From Owenia fusiformis (lineage: Eukaryota > Annelida > Polychaeta > Sabellida > Oweniidae): a stretch of 64,000 nt of DNA. The DNA lies in NCBI GenBank assembly GCA_903813345.2, contig CAIIXF020000004.1, positions 21,674,477-21,738,476 on the forward strand. The letters run 5' to 3'. Made by a program: the position numbers and the translations under genes. Of this stretch, positions 25,481 through 37,123 are shown piece after piece. The notes beneath the pieces were generated by a model. The model saw nothing but the letters and a program-made list of their open reading frames with translations, was not told the origin of the DNA and made no database searches. How positions within the stretch are numbered: the stretch's first letter is position 1; the number at the start of each line of letters is the position of its first letter.

Positions 25481-25738
25481 CCACTGAACGAATTTACAAC
25501 AAAATGTTAACATGTAGTGGCTATAGTTTCTGACATTTACAGCCAATTTTCAAAGATATCAGAACTACTGTATAGGATATACTCTATTGTCATTGCTATT
25601 TATTGACATACTACATTGCTAAATATTGTAAAGAGTATTATGAGTTTGAAATCTGAGTTCTCGTCTACGTCCATTGGGTGTATATTTGTTTGTTCTTATA
25701 GAAATTGAACATAGAGCAACCGAACGGACTGTCACATC
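25481..25738 (+). promoter_or_regulatory. 5' flank of P450 copy 2
   Basis: 258 bp between the tandem array and the ATG. It should contain the promoter and 5' UTR, but no motif stands out. The start context CATCATG has A at -3. Confidence 0.4.
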
Positions 25739-28700
25739 ATGTTGGCAATACTTGTAGCAGTGGCAGTAGTGCTTCTATTTGGGTTTATATGGAATAAAAC
25801 ACGCAGTAGATTGACACACATCCCAGGTCCTAGTGGGATACCCATAGCAGGAAATGCCTTGGAAATAACGAGCTGCTTCAAATTGATAAGCAAACTGCAT
25901 GAATGGATGGAGAAATATGGCGAGATCTTCAAAATTAATATTTTTGGAGATGAGATTTTAGTCGTGAGTGGAGCACTGATTGGAGAAATGTTGGTTACAA
26001 AAGGTATCCAGTTTCTCTTTATATATAAAGCACCCATACCAAGTTTGGGAAATATTTTATAATTTGTTTACGATCTTTCATCCCTTAAAAATAATTTAGA
26101 AAAATAAGTTGTCAGTTTTTAATTTCTCAAATATTCAAACTTCACGCCATTTTCAAAAATGTAGAAATTTTGTAATTATCAAAATTTACTTTTTCTCAAA
26201 ATCTAGCAATTGTAATGCAGTTTACTTTAAGCCACTCTTGTTTGTTACATATTTTGCATAACTCTGTAATATTTTGATGCATATACATGGTGGGCCAAGA
26301 AACAATACACATGTTTCAAGATAAATATCATAGTGATATATGTTAAACAATGTCATATATTATATATCATTTTAAAGAACATATAACATAATGACACCAT
26401 CTGATTTTGTTTTCAAGTGAGGTTAGAAAGTAAAATTGACACCAGGGGTGTTTTGAGCGACCAAAATCAAGAAGTGAAAATCGATTTTGAGTTTTTTCAG
26501 ACCAAAATATCCTAAAACTGGTAAAAAGATTCTCGTTCAAACTTTCGGCTCACACTATAAGTATAATCTCATTAATGAGTATATCAAAGGATTTAACAAT
26601 TTTTCAATTTTTGAACACGAACTTCTCACAAAGCAAAATATACATAAATATGGCATAAAATGTGAAAATATGAAATTGGCGCTTCATCTTAAACGACTAT
26701 AAAAAATTGAAAATTAAAATTCAGGCAAATCAAAAAAATAGAGTGTTGGAAATTGCTTCTAGTTTGTCCATGTTCATGATGATCCAATGCAGGGAAAATG
26801 TTTAAAACAAGCTTTGAAGTTTGTGACTATTAAGTGTGCGGGGTACTAAGTAAAAAATGCGTTCAGATGAGTGTCAATGGAGTTGGTTTGACACAGATTG
26901 CATGTTGGTTTTTCTAATGCGTGTTAATAACGGTTGATGTCTCAAGACTTGGTCTGGGTCACCACTCTCGAAGAACTTTTTAATATATTAAAGACCTTCA
27001 AATGAAAGTAACTGCTTAAAAACTGTTTCAGGTAGCGATTTTGCTGGTCGACCCAAAATACCTACATGGGAAAAAGTTTTCAAAAATGAGGTTCACTTGG
27101 TGCTAAGGGATTATGATCCTAAGTTACGTTTCATTCGTAAGCTTGTACATAAAGGACTCCGTCAGTATGGAGAAGGGATGGACAAAATTGAAGCTATCAC
27201 CGTGACAGAAATTGGTAAATGTTTAGACAAGATTGATAAATTAGATGGAGCAGATTTTGACCCGTTTACATACATTCACCATTCTATCAGCCAAGTGATG
27301 AATACCCTGGTGAGTTGTAGTTATACTTACATTGCCCATCGAGAATTATTTTTGCAATTTGGGAGGCAGTGCCTGAAGGAGTGTCCATGCTGAACATAGA
27401 TAATAAATGTTGTTGTGGGTATAACTTCATATTATCTTAACATGTAACTCGAGAGGCAGTGCCTGAAGGACACCCCAGGTAAATGGAGATTCAGTGCCTG
27501 ACGGACACCCCATGTTTAACAAAGAAATATATGTTGTTGTGGGTATAACTTCTATATAACATTGTCTTAACATAAACAGGCAACAGGAGATGCAGTGCCT
27601 GAAGGACACATCATGCTGAACAATGATAACGAATGGTGTTTTGAGTGTAACTCCTATGTCACATTGTTTTAATAGGTAATAGGAGAGGCCATCTCGGAAG
27701 GACACCCCATGCTGAACAAAGATAACGTATGTTGTTTTGAGTATTAACTTCTATATAACATTGTTTTAACAGGTAACAGGAGAGGCAGTGCCTGGAGGAC
27801 ATCCCATGCTGAACAAAGATAACGTATGTTGTTTTGAGTATTAACTTCTATATAACATTGTCTTAACAGGTAACGGGAGAGGCAGTGCATGGAGGACATC
27901 CCATGCTGAACAAAGATAACGTATGTTGTTTTGAGTATTAACTTCTATATAACATTGTCTTAACAGGTAACAGGAGAGGCAGTGCCTGGAGGACATCACA
28001 TGCTTAACAAAGATAACATATGTTGTTTTGAGTATAACTTCTATATAACATTGTCTTAACAGGTAACGGGAGAGGCAGTGCATGGAGGACATCCCATGCT
28101 GAACAAAGATAACGTATGTTGTTTTGAGTATTAACTTCTATATAACATTGTCTTAACAGGTAACGGGAGAGGCAGTGCCTGGAGGACATCCCATGCTAAA
28201 CAAAGATAACATATGTTGTTTTGAGTATAACTTCTATGTAACATTGTCTTTACATGTAACTGGAGAGGCAATGCCTGAAGGACACCCTATGCTGAACAAA
28301 TATAACATATGTTATTATGGGTATAACTTCTATGTAAAATTGTCTTGACATGTAACTGGAGAGGCAATGCCTGGAGGACACCCTATGCTGAGCAAAGATA
28401 ACATATGTCGTTGTGGGCATAACTTCTATGTAACATTGTCTTAACGTGTAACTGGAGAGGCAGTGCCTGAAGGACATCCCATGCAGAACAAAAATAACAT
28501 ATGTTGTTGTTGATATATCTATTATGTAACATTGTCTTAACAGGTAACCAGAGAGTTAGTGCCTGGATGACATCCCATGCTTAACAAATATAAAGTATAT
28601 TGTTGTGGGTATATCTACTATGTAATATTGTTTTAACAGGTAACAGGAGAGGCAGTGCCTGATGGTCATCCAATGCTGAACAAAGCTATTGACTGGGACA

Positions 28701-31263
28701 AACTCGATGGAGAGATTGGTCAAGATCCGGCATTTTTTCTGCCTGCAATGGAAAAAATGTCATTTTTATTTGGTGAGGGAAAAATAAAGGATTATACTGA
28801 CGTCATGGAGTTTTTCATTGAACACTGGAGAAGTTACGAGGTAAAATATATGTTTACTACAATTTGATTAGTCTGACTATTCTGCATATAGTGAAACAGT
28901 GTAAGTGTAAATGAAATCGCATACCTCAAAATCATCCAAAATTATATCAGATTCATGTAGGTAGACAGTGCAGAAACATCTATTGGGAGATACTCACAGC
29001 TCATTGAATTTATTGACAAACACAGTAATTTCAAAGATGAACTGACTGGTATATCAGATATTGAAATAAATGGAAAAATTGGACGCATATGTACCAACTC
29101 TTCCAGGCAACGTATGATAAAGAGAACATGAGAGGACTCTATGATGTCATATACAAGGCATATCTTGAATCTGAGACAGATGAAGAGGGAGTCAAGATAT
29201 CATACAACAATGTAAAGTATCTCATGTTTGAGCTATACGGTGCAGGTATGTAATCAAATTTTTCAATACAAAATAACTGATTGTCTACTTATTTTTCTTG
29301 ATGACTATATTCTAAGTGATTAACACAAAACGACATAGGCATTTTCATATGTTATACTAGTACATGCTTGCCTGTGACAAGGTTGATGAATTGCCCGGTT
29401 TTTTGTATTTCTAGTAACGAAGCAAATATAAATTGCATGTCTATCTACTTTTTCTTCGTACATTGCAGTTTTCTTTTGTGAACAAAAATTAAAACTTAAG
29501 AGAAGAGATGAGACGAGATGTCTCAATTTTACAATCTTTCATTCTATGCCATGCATATATTCAACAGTTCAACAGTTCTTACGTTATTTTGGATTATCCT
29601 TCGATTTCAAAAATGAAAACGGATTCGAGTCTTTTATTGGCTAGATGGTTTCACCCTAATTTATAAATTGCATAGGCTAATGTTTTGGGACCTCAACTCT
29701 TTCAATTTTCAATATGCTTAGTTAGTTATCTCTGACTCAATTTTCAGATTTTATGTGCTGGTGCCTAATAGGCATAAAACATTGCCAAGGTAAAATTTGA
29801 GGATGACTGCCGAATTCTAAATGGCCGCCATTTTCAGGTTAAAACATAGAACTTCTACTCAAGATGAAATTTATAATTTGGTGTCACATTCAATTGTGGG
29901 TGTAGCTTTTCTGAATATGAGACAACACTACACTACTGCCTACTTATTTCTCTATCATGAAATGTCCTCATGTTGATAGACTATATTTTGTTCGGTGGGA
30001 TTGCTACTTAGGGAGTAGCTGTTTTTCTTATCATTCTAAACTATTCCAAAGGGAGAGTTTATGTTTTGGATTGCTTTTCATTACAGGTATCATTACTACA
30101 CACAAAGCAATCTATGCATTTGTTCACATGATGGTAACACACCCTGGGATACAGAAAAGAATCCAAGCTCAAATTGATGATGTTATTGGTTCCCAGCGAA
30201 ACCCAACTACAGCAGACAAGCGTAAGGTTCCTCTATTAGAGGCAACCATACATGAAACGCTTAGATACATATCACATGTTCCGTTCGCGCTTCCTCATGA
30301 AACGAAAAGAGAGACAAGCTTGGGAGGATTTGCCATACCGAACAAGACCCAGGTTATTTTTCTTCATGACTTAATTATAAATTATTAATCATAATTCATC
30401 AATACTCGATAAGTCAGTGTATGTTTACTAACCTTAAATTCTATTTATCAAACTATGCTGAATTTCTAGGTTTGGCCATTTATATCTGGCAACCACTACA
30501 ACCCTAAATACTTCAAAGACCCGTTGAGCTTCAACCCTGACCGTTTCTTAGAGCATGATGGCTCAGTATCACATGCTAGCTCAAGGAGAATGTAAGTGCC
30601 TATGTGTTGGTTTGTCACAGTCATACTTGCTTGTTTCTATTCCTAGTTTTAAGTTAAAAGCCATGATTTCAATGTACAGTTTCATAATTCTCAGACATCC
30701 AACCTGAATGTGATTACCAGCAAATATACGTATACTTAAAACGTCTTGTTTTAAATACCTTGTTTTGAAGATCTTTTACCTAAATCACTTGTCAGAATGG
30801 CTTCGTGGCATTGACAATGTGAAGAGAAATTATGAAATAATATAAGCTGGAAGCCATCTTGTCATATGATTTCTAATAATGCTTACAGAAGTGATGAACA
30901 GAAATCGTTCTGAGATTTTTAACTCCTGGTAAACAAATACAAATAAGAATAAAAATAAAATTATGAATAAGCAAAAACCTTATTTTTATATTGCGCATTG
31001 CTGCCCGTGCACTTTTCAGCATTAACTTTTTATTCCTTTCATTTTGAAGGTTAACACCATTTGGAGCAGGGCCGCGCAACTGCGTTGGGGAGGTATTTGC
31101 CAGGACGAGGCTGTTTTTATTCACTGCGAGCCTGTTACAACGATTCAGACTTCTTCAACCAAATGAAGGAAAGCTTGATGTTCTTGATCCGAAAAGGGAG
31201 GATTATTTCACAAAGCTTCCTAATATTTGCCCAAATTTCAAAATCAGAGCAATCCACAGATGA
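25739..31263 (+). CDS. Cytochrome P450, clan-2-like, copy 2 (7 exons, 494 aa)
   Basis: Exons: 25739-26003, 27032-27309, 28640-28840, 29107-29245, 30087-30352, 30470-30591, 31050-31263. Frame is open throughout and exon lengths equal those of the other three copies. Visible: hydrophobic anchor, IPGP hinge, I-helix AGIITT, K-helix ETLR, PDRF and FGAGPRNCVG with Cys435. As in copy 1, the C-helix Trp is Leu and the I-helix acid is Ile. The donor of intron 5 is CAG/GTTATT, weaker than in the paralogues. Intron 2 (1.33 kb) holds about 13 units of the 96/97-bp decoy-exon array. Expected location is the ER membrane with a P450 reductase partner; substrate unknown. Confidence 0.93.
27410..28639 (+). 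repeat. Intron 2 array of 96/97-bp decoy-exon units (copy 2)
   Basis: Unit starts (the gtaac after the acceptor) fall at about 27444, 27676, 27773, 27870, 27967, 28063, 28160, 28256, 28352, 28448 and 28544; the real exon begins at 28640. Most retain an AG acceptor; units at 28256, 28352 and 28448 have AT or GT instead. Four units (27676, 27773, 27870, 28063) also have a GTATGT donor 51 nt downstream. Confidence 0.9.
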
Positions 31264-31583
31264 AACAACTCTTTAATGGCGCAACGTATGTGGTAGACAC
31301 TATCAGAGAACAGTATGATGAAAGTCCCATGGAATTTCAAACAATGTTTGGGTGAACTTAACCAAACTCGTCTGATCCACTTTCTAATCTGCAACAATTG
31401 AGTATTTACTCTTAAAAGACACAATACTTTTTCAATGTACAATATGCTCTGATATATATGTCTAGAGGACGGTAAATTGAGTCATTAAGCATGAATTACC
31501 CTACATAAGAAAGGGAACCAATGTAACTATTTTTCTCGGTACTCAAGTCGACGAAAACTTTTCTTGAACGCCACATAAAAAAT

Positions 31584-31900
31584 ATGTTGAGACTAAGATT
31601 CCCAAGATACTATGTACACAGAATAAAGTATAACTTAGATCAAAATAGCCTTAAAACAATATATTGCTGGTTTATTATACTCATCCCTAAACTACTATAT
31701 TATAACATCCTAATTTGGGAAAGTGTGCCACATACTAATTTATTAAAATTACACAGACTGCAAAAACAATTTAATATAAGATTATATTAGTTAGATTGTC
31801 AGATACGTGAACGATACACATCCTTTATTTAAAAAATCTGGTATATTTAGCATTTTTCAAATTGTAGATTTTAACATTACTATTTAATACGTAGTCGTCT
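31584..31900 (+). mobile_element. LINE reverse transcriptase C-terminal remnant
   Basis: The frame from 31584 shows LLYYNILIWES followed by LLKLHRLQKQFNIR, which resembles the conserved block of CR1/jockey-type LINE RTs (L-Y-N-I-W-G ... L-LQ-K). It then decays through several stops. Fossil fragment downstream of P450 copy 2. Confidence 0.6.
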
Positions 31901-32399
31901 AACGACATTGCGTTTGAAACCTTATTATTTACAATATTCACCACGTTCCTGTTCTGGATTTGTCATTTTATGGCTTGTTTATACACAGTTTACTTACAGT
32001 AAATAGTTTGAGTGACTCTGAGTCACATATACTGAGAAAACACGAGAATGAACTAAAAAAATTGAACTTGGATAGCTCAGTCGGTAAGTTTAACTTGGAT
32101 ATCTCAGTCGGTAAGTTTACAGCTTATATTCTGCTTCTAGTAATCCATCTGGCAGATTTGACCTAGTCTCTTTAACCATCCATATATACGTCACCGAATG
32201 GAACTAGTTGAAAAGGAAATCGTATCTGTGAATCTTGCTTACAGGCGAGAAAGAGGACATGCTGTCTTTCCCATCCGCCATTTTTTGTTATCGTAACCGC
32301 AAAATTTTGCAAATCGCCATGATATAACACCGTGGTATACAACGTATTAACACATGTCCTATGATGGCATGTTATCATACCGGTGTGTATTAGGAGATC
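31901..32399. other. Intergenic, nothing recognised
   Basis: About 500 bp with a short direct repeat (acttggata(g/t)ctcagtcggtaagttt at 32067 and 32094) and no supported feature. Confidence 0.4.
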
Positions 32400-32858
32400 C
32401 TTAGTACAATCAGCGTGTCTAAAGTATCATCCCTGTATTGCGTACCTATGTCCAAGGATTGTATGTTATCGTATTGGAGTGTATTAGGGGGTAGGACTTA
32501 TGTTGTACAATCCTTGTATCTGGAGTATCTTCAATGTATTATGTACCATTATTATATACCTCAAATGTATTCTAGATGCTCATTGGCTTATTCATGGTCA
32601 CATGACATGGAATAGATGAACTAATTCCCTGGAAAGTCCTAAATCCCTGCTTTCAGGGAAGATGAATTGTACTAATCACCAGTTAGGTCATGTGACCAGT
32701 CAATAGTACATTTTATCTTCCCCCAAATCTGACATTATAGGAGTTGAAAGGTAAAATGCCTTTAAATGCCAAGAAGAACCTGTGAACATTTGATATTGAA
32801 ATGAAAAGACTTCTCATTTTGTTTTTGTTTACAGAGTACTTATCAGCTATATAATAAA

Positions 32859-33031
32859 ACAAATAGTGACTGCCACATTTTCGGGAAATAGTGTAAAAAT
32901 TTTCCTCTCGGGAATATCCTGTCCACTGACTTGTTCCCTCGGCCTGCAGCCTCGGGAACATGTCAGTGGACAGGATATTCCCTTGAGGAAAATATTTTGC
33001 ACTATTTCCCTCAATGGCAGTCACTATTTGT
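32859..33031. mobile_element. Foldback MITE, ~173 bp
   Basis: Arms of about 77 bp are near-perfect inverted repeats (acaaatagtgactgcca ... tggcagtcactatttgt), separated by a ~15-bp centre near 32940. No coding capacity. Sits inside the tandem array. Confidence 0.8.
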
Positions 33032-33350
33032 ACAATATGTCCCGGGATGGGATATTATCTTATTGGTGTGTACACCTAGTCCAATATCTTCGCTGTATTG
33101 TGCACCTTTATCCTATGCCAAGTAGTTTTAGGGAGATAAGTTGGTAAGATATATCCCGTATCCTGATTTTGAGGTTTCCATATCTAGAACCTCCATATCT
33201 CCCGCCATATCTCCCGCTTCGGTGCATATCTTCCCGCTTCCGGTAATGCAATAAAATGACTTTGCATATGAATGATTTGTTAATTTTTACACCTTGTACT
33301 ATTGAAATGGCCATATGCCCCTGAAAACTCTACTTGGTATAGGATAAAGC

Positions 33351-33482
33351 AGTTATGTACGGTCGGTTTGGATATTGGGTTCATCCTTCGTGAGATATGC
33401 ACATCGACCTTCGGTCCCTCAGGTAGATATGCATATCTCCCTCTCGATAAACCCCATATCCAAAACCTCCCAGTACATAACC
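33351..33482. mobile_element. Second foldback element, ~132 bp
   Basis: The left arm (gttatgtacgg...ttggatat) and right arm (atatccaaaacctcccagtacataac) are inverted over about 55 bp with mismatches, joined by a short centre rich in gatatgca. Confidence 0.7.
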
Positions 33483-34774
33483 CTTATATATGTCCAAGGA
33501 TTGTATGTTATCGTATTGGTGTGTATTAGGGAGTAGGACATCCCAAGTACAATCCCCGTATCTGGAGTATCTTCCATATATTATGTATCTATATGTCCTT
33601 GGAGGGGATGTTATCGTATTGGTGTATAAGGACACCCCTAATACAATACCCGTATCTGGAGTATCTTCCATATATTGTGTACCTGTATATCTCGTATGCT
33701 ATCGCATTGTAGTAGTAGTACATTCCTAGTAAAAATCGCGTATCTACATGTAGATTATCTTCTCAATGTATCATGTACCTATAATGTGTCCTGGGATGGC
33801 CGATGATATTATTGGTGATGAGTGTATTGGTATGTATCAGCACATTCCTTGTACAATCCCCGTATCTGGAGTATCTTCCATGTATTAATATGTACATACA
33901 TGTCCTTGGATGGCATGTGATCGTATCATGGCATGCCTAATACAATTTGCGTATCAAGAGTATCGCCCATGTATTATGTACTATCTGGGATGGCATGTTA
34001 TTGTATTTAGTGTGTATCGAGGACATCCTTATTCCAATCCGCGTATCTAGAGTATCTTCCATGTATCATGTACTCATATATCCTGGTATCCGGATGATAT
34101 ACTATCGTACTGGTGTTTATCATGGCATGCCTAATACAATTCGCGTATCAAGAGTATCTCCCATGTATTATGTACTATCTGGGATGGCATGTTATTGTAT
34201 TAGTGTGTATCGAGGACATCCTTATTCCAATCCGCGTATCTAGAGTATCTTCCATGAATTGTGTACCTATATGTCAAGGGATGGCATGATATCATATTGG
34301 TGTATATTAGGCCATCCCTGGTACAATCCCTGTATCTAGAGTATCGTCCATGTATTGTGTAAGTTACCTATATGTCCAGGGATGGCATGATATCGTATTC
34401 TACATAGAATTTATCCTACGAATATACTTTTAGAAAAAATGAAAATATCAAATTCACCAAATTGTAAATATTGTAAGCACATGCTAGACACATATTATTA
34501 TGAGCCTTATTATACTTGTATCCCACATTTGGACAAAGTGTACAGCTTAAACAGAAAAAAATGAAAAAGCTTAACTAATTATCTATATATTATATTAACT
34601 AATCAAAGGGTGCTTGATCATTGCAAGATTTTATTGGATGCATTTCGTGTTTTTTTTCTCTCTCGATAAAAATCTTAGATATATTTTGCTAGTATATTTA
34701 ATATTATTCCCTCTGAATTAAATAGAAACATTAATTTGTGTTCCACGTTATTCATGTTTTCTAAATTTTGACAG

Positions 34775-34940
34775 TTTTAACTTGATTCCAAATAACTTAT
34801 CAGTCACATATGAACATTTCTTTATACAATGTCCAAAGATTAGAGAAATATCGAATGAGGTAGAGAATCTAGTTTTGAAGAAATATTTTTATTACCCCAG
34901 ATTAAATGTGACTGATAAGTTATTTGGAATCAAGTTAAAA
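34775..34940. repeat. Perfect 35-bp inverted repeat
   Basis: 34775-34809 is the exact reverse complement of 34906-34940 (begins ttttaacttgattccaaata). The ~96-bp loop lies in the LINE-derived frame. Confidence 0.92.
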
Positions 34941-34986
34941 TTCGGATCTGAGGAATTATATATAAATAGCCTAATTGTCATAACTA

Positions 34987-35128
34987 ATGCCTTGGTCATA
35001 TATGCTCCGATCCATCGGCCGGCGCCCGGCCGATTGAGTGTTTTGTTCAATATTGTATTCAATTTTGAACGAAATACTCAATCGGCCTGGCGCCATAGTG
35101 AAAATCGGAGCAAATGTGACCAAGGCAT
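34987..35128. mobile_element. Foldback MITE with GC-rich arms, 142 bp
   Basis: Ends ATGCCTTGGTCA...TGACCAAGGCAT; inner arms carry cggccggcgcc / ggcctggcgcc. A related partial copy lies at about 49836-49961. Confidence 0.8.
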
Positions 35129-35417
35129 AAGGTTTGTGTGAGTAAATATAAATATGGAAATTATCCAAATAGTTTATGTTTGCTCAGAAGCGAAATAGCG
35201 ATTAGGAAATTGTAAAGAAAATATTATTATATATTGTGAAGTAATGTAATGTAATATGTTTATGTAGAAGCAATAAAAAGTTTAAAAAAATAGAATAAAA
35301 TAAAAAATAAAAATAAATGTGTATATATTCATTAGAAAGTTTAGTCTGTTAGTATCAAGTATACTTTATCATGTATACAGTAGCTTTATAGCATATAGAC
35401 CATAGACTCTAGTCTTA

Positions 35418-36414
35418 CAGGGTGTCCAAAAAAAACAGGACCGTAAGAAAGTTGAATAACTTGGTCAATTTTGCATATTTTGCCTTGAAATTTCAGAATA
35501 ATTTAGCTCATTCAATGTGAATTTTGTTGTAAAAGTTTGATAATAATCTACCAATTGAGTCAAAAACTACAGCTACTTACAAAACATGCCCCAAATGTGC
35601 AAATCTCATCTCTATGCACAATTCAATCCGGCGAACAAAGCTGTTGATGATCCTCCTACACACATGTCTTTCTGAATGGACAAGTTTGTTCCAAGAACAA
35701 TTGCTACTGGGGCTTACATCCTCCTGATGAAGTGTTACAGCATCCATTGCATTCTGAACAATGCACTCCCTGGGTGGTAATGAGGAAACATGGAATCATC
35801 AGTCCCTTTAGGTTCGAAGGTGACTGGGGACTTGCTATCACCATGAAAAAGGACCAGTAAGTTCTCACCAAGTTCTGGAGGTCACTAAGCACCAGAAGGG
35901 ACATCTAAGAAGATAACTAAGCAGTGGTTTCAACAAGCCAATACCACCCCAACACTGCAAATGATATGCTGAAATGGTTTAGAGAATGCTTTGGTGGTCA
36001 GCTCATCAGTTGCAGAACGCAAACCATATGGGCAGCTCATTCGCCTGATCTAAATCCCCCAAATTTTTATCTTTGAGGATTTCTCAAAGCCAATGTGTAT
36101 ACTGACAGGCCCCTCACAATCTTAAGAGGGCAATAACTACCCCAATATTTACCATTCACATTAATGTGTATAGGTAAGGGTCATTAACAACTTTGTTCGC
36201 AGGATTCGTTTGTGCATAGAGAGGAGAAGTGCCCACTTTGAGCATGTTTTGTAAAGGACTGTAGTTTTTGACACAATAAACAGATTATCATCAAATTTTC
36301 AGAACAAAATTCACATTGAATGAACTAAATAATTCTTAAATTTCAAGGCAAAATATGCAAAATTGACCGAGTTATTCAATTTTCTTACGGTCCTGTTTTT
36401 TTTTGGACACCCTG
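35418..36414. mobile_element. Tc1/mariner-type element, 997 bp, dead transposase
   Basis: Ends cagggtgtccaaaaaaaaca and its complement, flanked by TA (35416-35417 and 36415-36416). Terminal inverted repeats extend about 230 bp. The + strand centre retains decayed transposase: a QQ-type block near 35932 and WAAHSPDLNPPNFYL near 36028, the region around the third catalytic Asp of mariner-like DDD enzymes, with frameshift and stops. Non-autonomous now. Confidence 0.85.
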
Positions 36415-36537
36415 TACATTTTTTCTATTTAGAAGACTTTTTTAGCACGTGATAAGTCTTGTATAAGCCACTGTGGTGTCCTAGATTGTGACATGTTGCA
36501 TGTTTTGTATATATTTTTATGATAAATAAATAAATAA

Positions 36538-36690
36538 ATGATATCGTATTGGTGTATATTAGGGCATCCCTAGTACAATCCCTGTATCTAGAGCATATTC
36601 CAAGTATCATGTACTCATATCTCCTGGTATCCGGATGGTATACTATCGTACTGGTGTGTATTATGACATCCCTATTCCGATCAACGTAAA
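36538..36690 (+). repeat. Continuation of the ~100-bp tandem array
   Basis: Same phrases as 34300-34399 (atatcgtattggtgtatatt, cctggtatccggatg), resuming after the LINE insertion. Confidence 0.8.
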
Positions 36691-36835
36691 CAATGAATAT
36701 AAACACAACTATAACTTTAATGTGTAATAAATAAATATATTAATCATAATTAAATGATTAACGTAGACGAACAACGAATATAAACACAACTATAACTTTA
36801 TAGTGTAATAAATAAATATATCACTCTGACACAAC
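36691..36835. repeat. Tandem duplication ~2 x 80 bp
   Basis: The phrase gaatataaacacaactataac with its downstream ataaataaatatat occurs twice (about 36694 and 36776). Confidence 0.8.
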
Positions 36836-36842
36836 TGTTTTG

Positions 36843-36848
36843 TTTATT
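36843..36848 (-). terminator. Candidate poly(A) signal for the small - strand gene
   Basis: TTTATT on the + strand is AATAAA on the - strand, about 276 nt after the stop codon at 37124. Position is plausible, but AT-rich sequence gives many chance matches. Confidence 0.35.
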
Positions 36849-37123
36849 AATAAAGACACCCAAGGGGGTTTATAACTTCCCACAATTAATTTTACAATAT
36901 AAATGAACAACTGTAAACATTCAAAGTGTTACATACATCTAAACAATGGTATAATACAATATATTACAATACAATATAAAAATACAAAAATATGAGACAT
37001 TAAAGAAATAAAATAAAATAATATATATAATAGAAGTGAATTGTACAGGTTAACTTATAACTTGTTTCACGAATTATACAATTTGAATTGTATGCATATG
37101 ATAAATATTCAGTAATTGTTAAT

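Larger units (their letters stand above)
32400..34399 (+). repeat. Degenerate ~90-115-bp tandem array
   Basis: Phrases gtatctggagtatcttcc, atgttatcgtattggtgtgt and tacctatatgtcc(a/t)gggatgg recur from 32430 to 34399 with decay. The array resumes at 36538 after a 2.1-kb insertion. Small ORFs here are repeat by-products. Confidence 0.8.
34400..36537 (+). mobile_element. LINE-type insertion with 13-bp target duplication, itself invaded
   Basis: The array phrase ATGATATCGTATT ends at 34399 and is repeated at 36538-36550, immediately after an (ATAA)n tail. That is a 13-bp target duplication with a simple-repeat tail, as left by 5'-truncated non-LTR retrotransposons. Near 34782-34860 a frame reads like a LINE C-terminal tail (EHFFIQCPKIREI). 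It contains a MITE (34987-35128) and a mariner (35418-36414), so the retrotransposition predates both. Confidence 0.7.

Noticed and set aside
26280-26880. Mariner-like end (ggtgggccaag) in intron 1 of copy 2
   Set aside because: Only one short end-like word; no matching opposite end or TA duplication could be seen.
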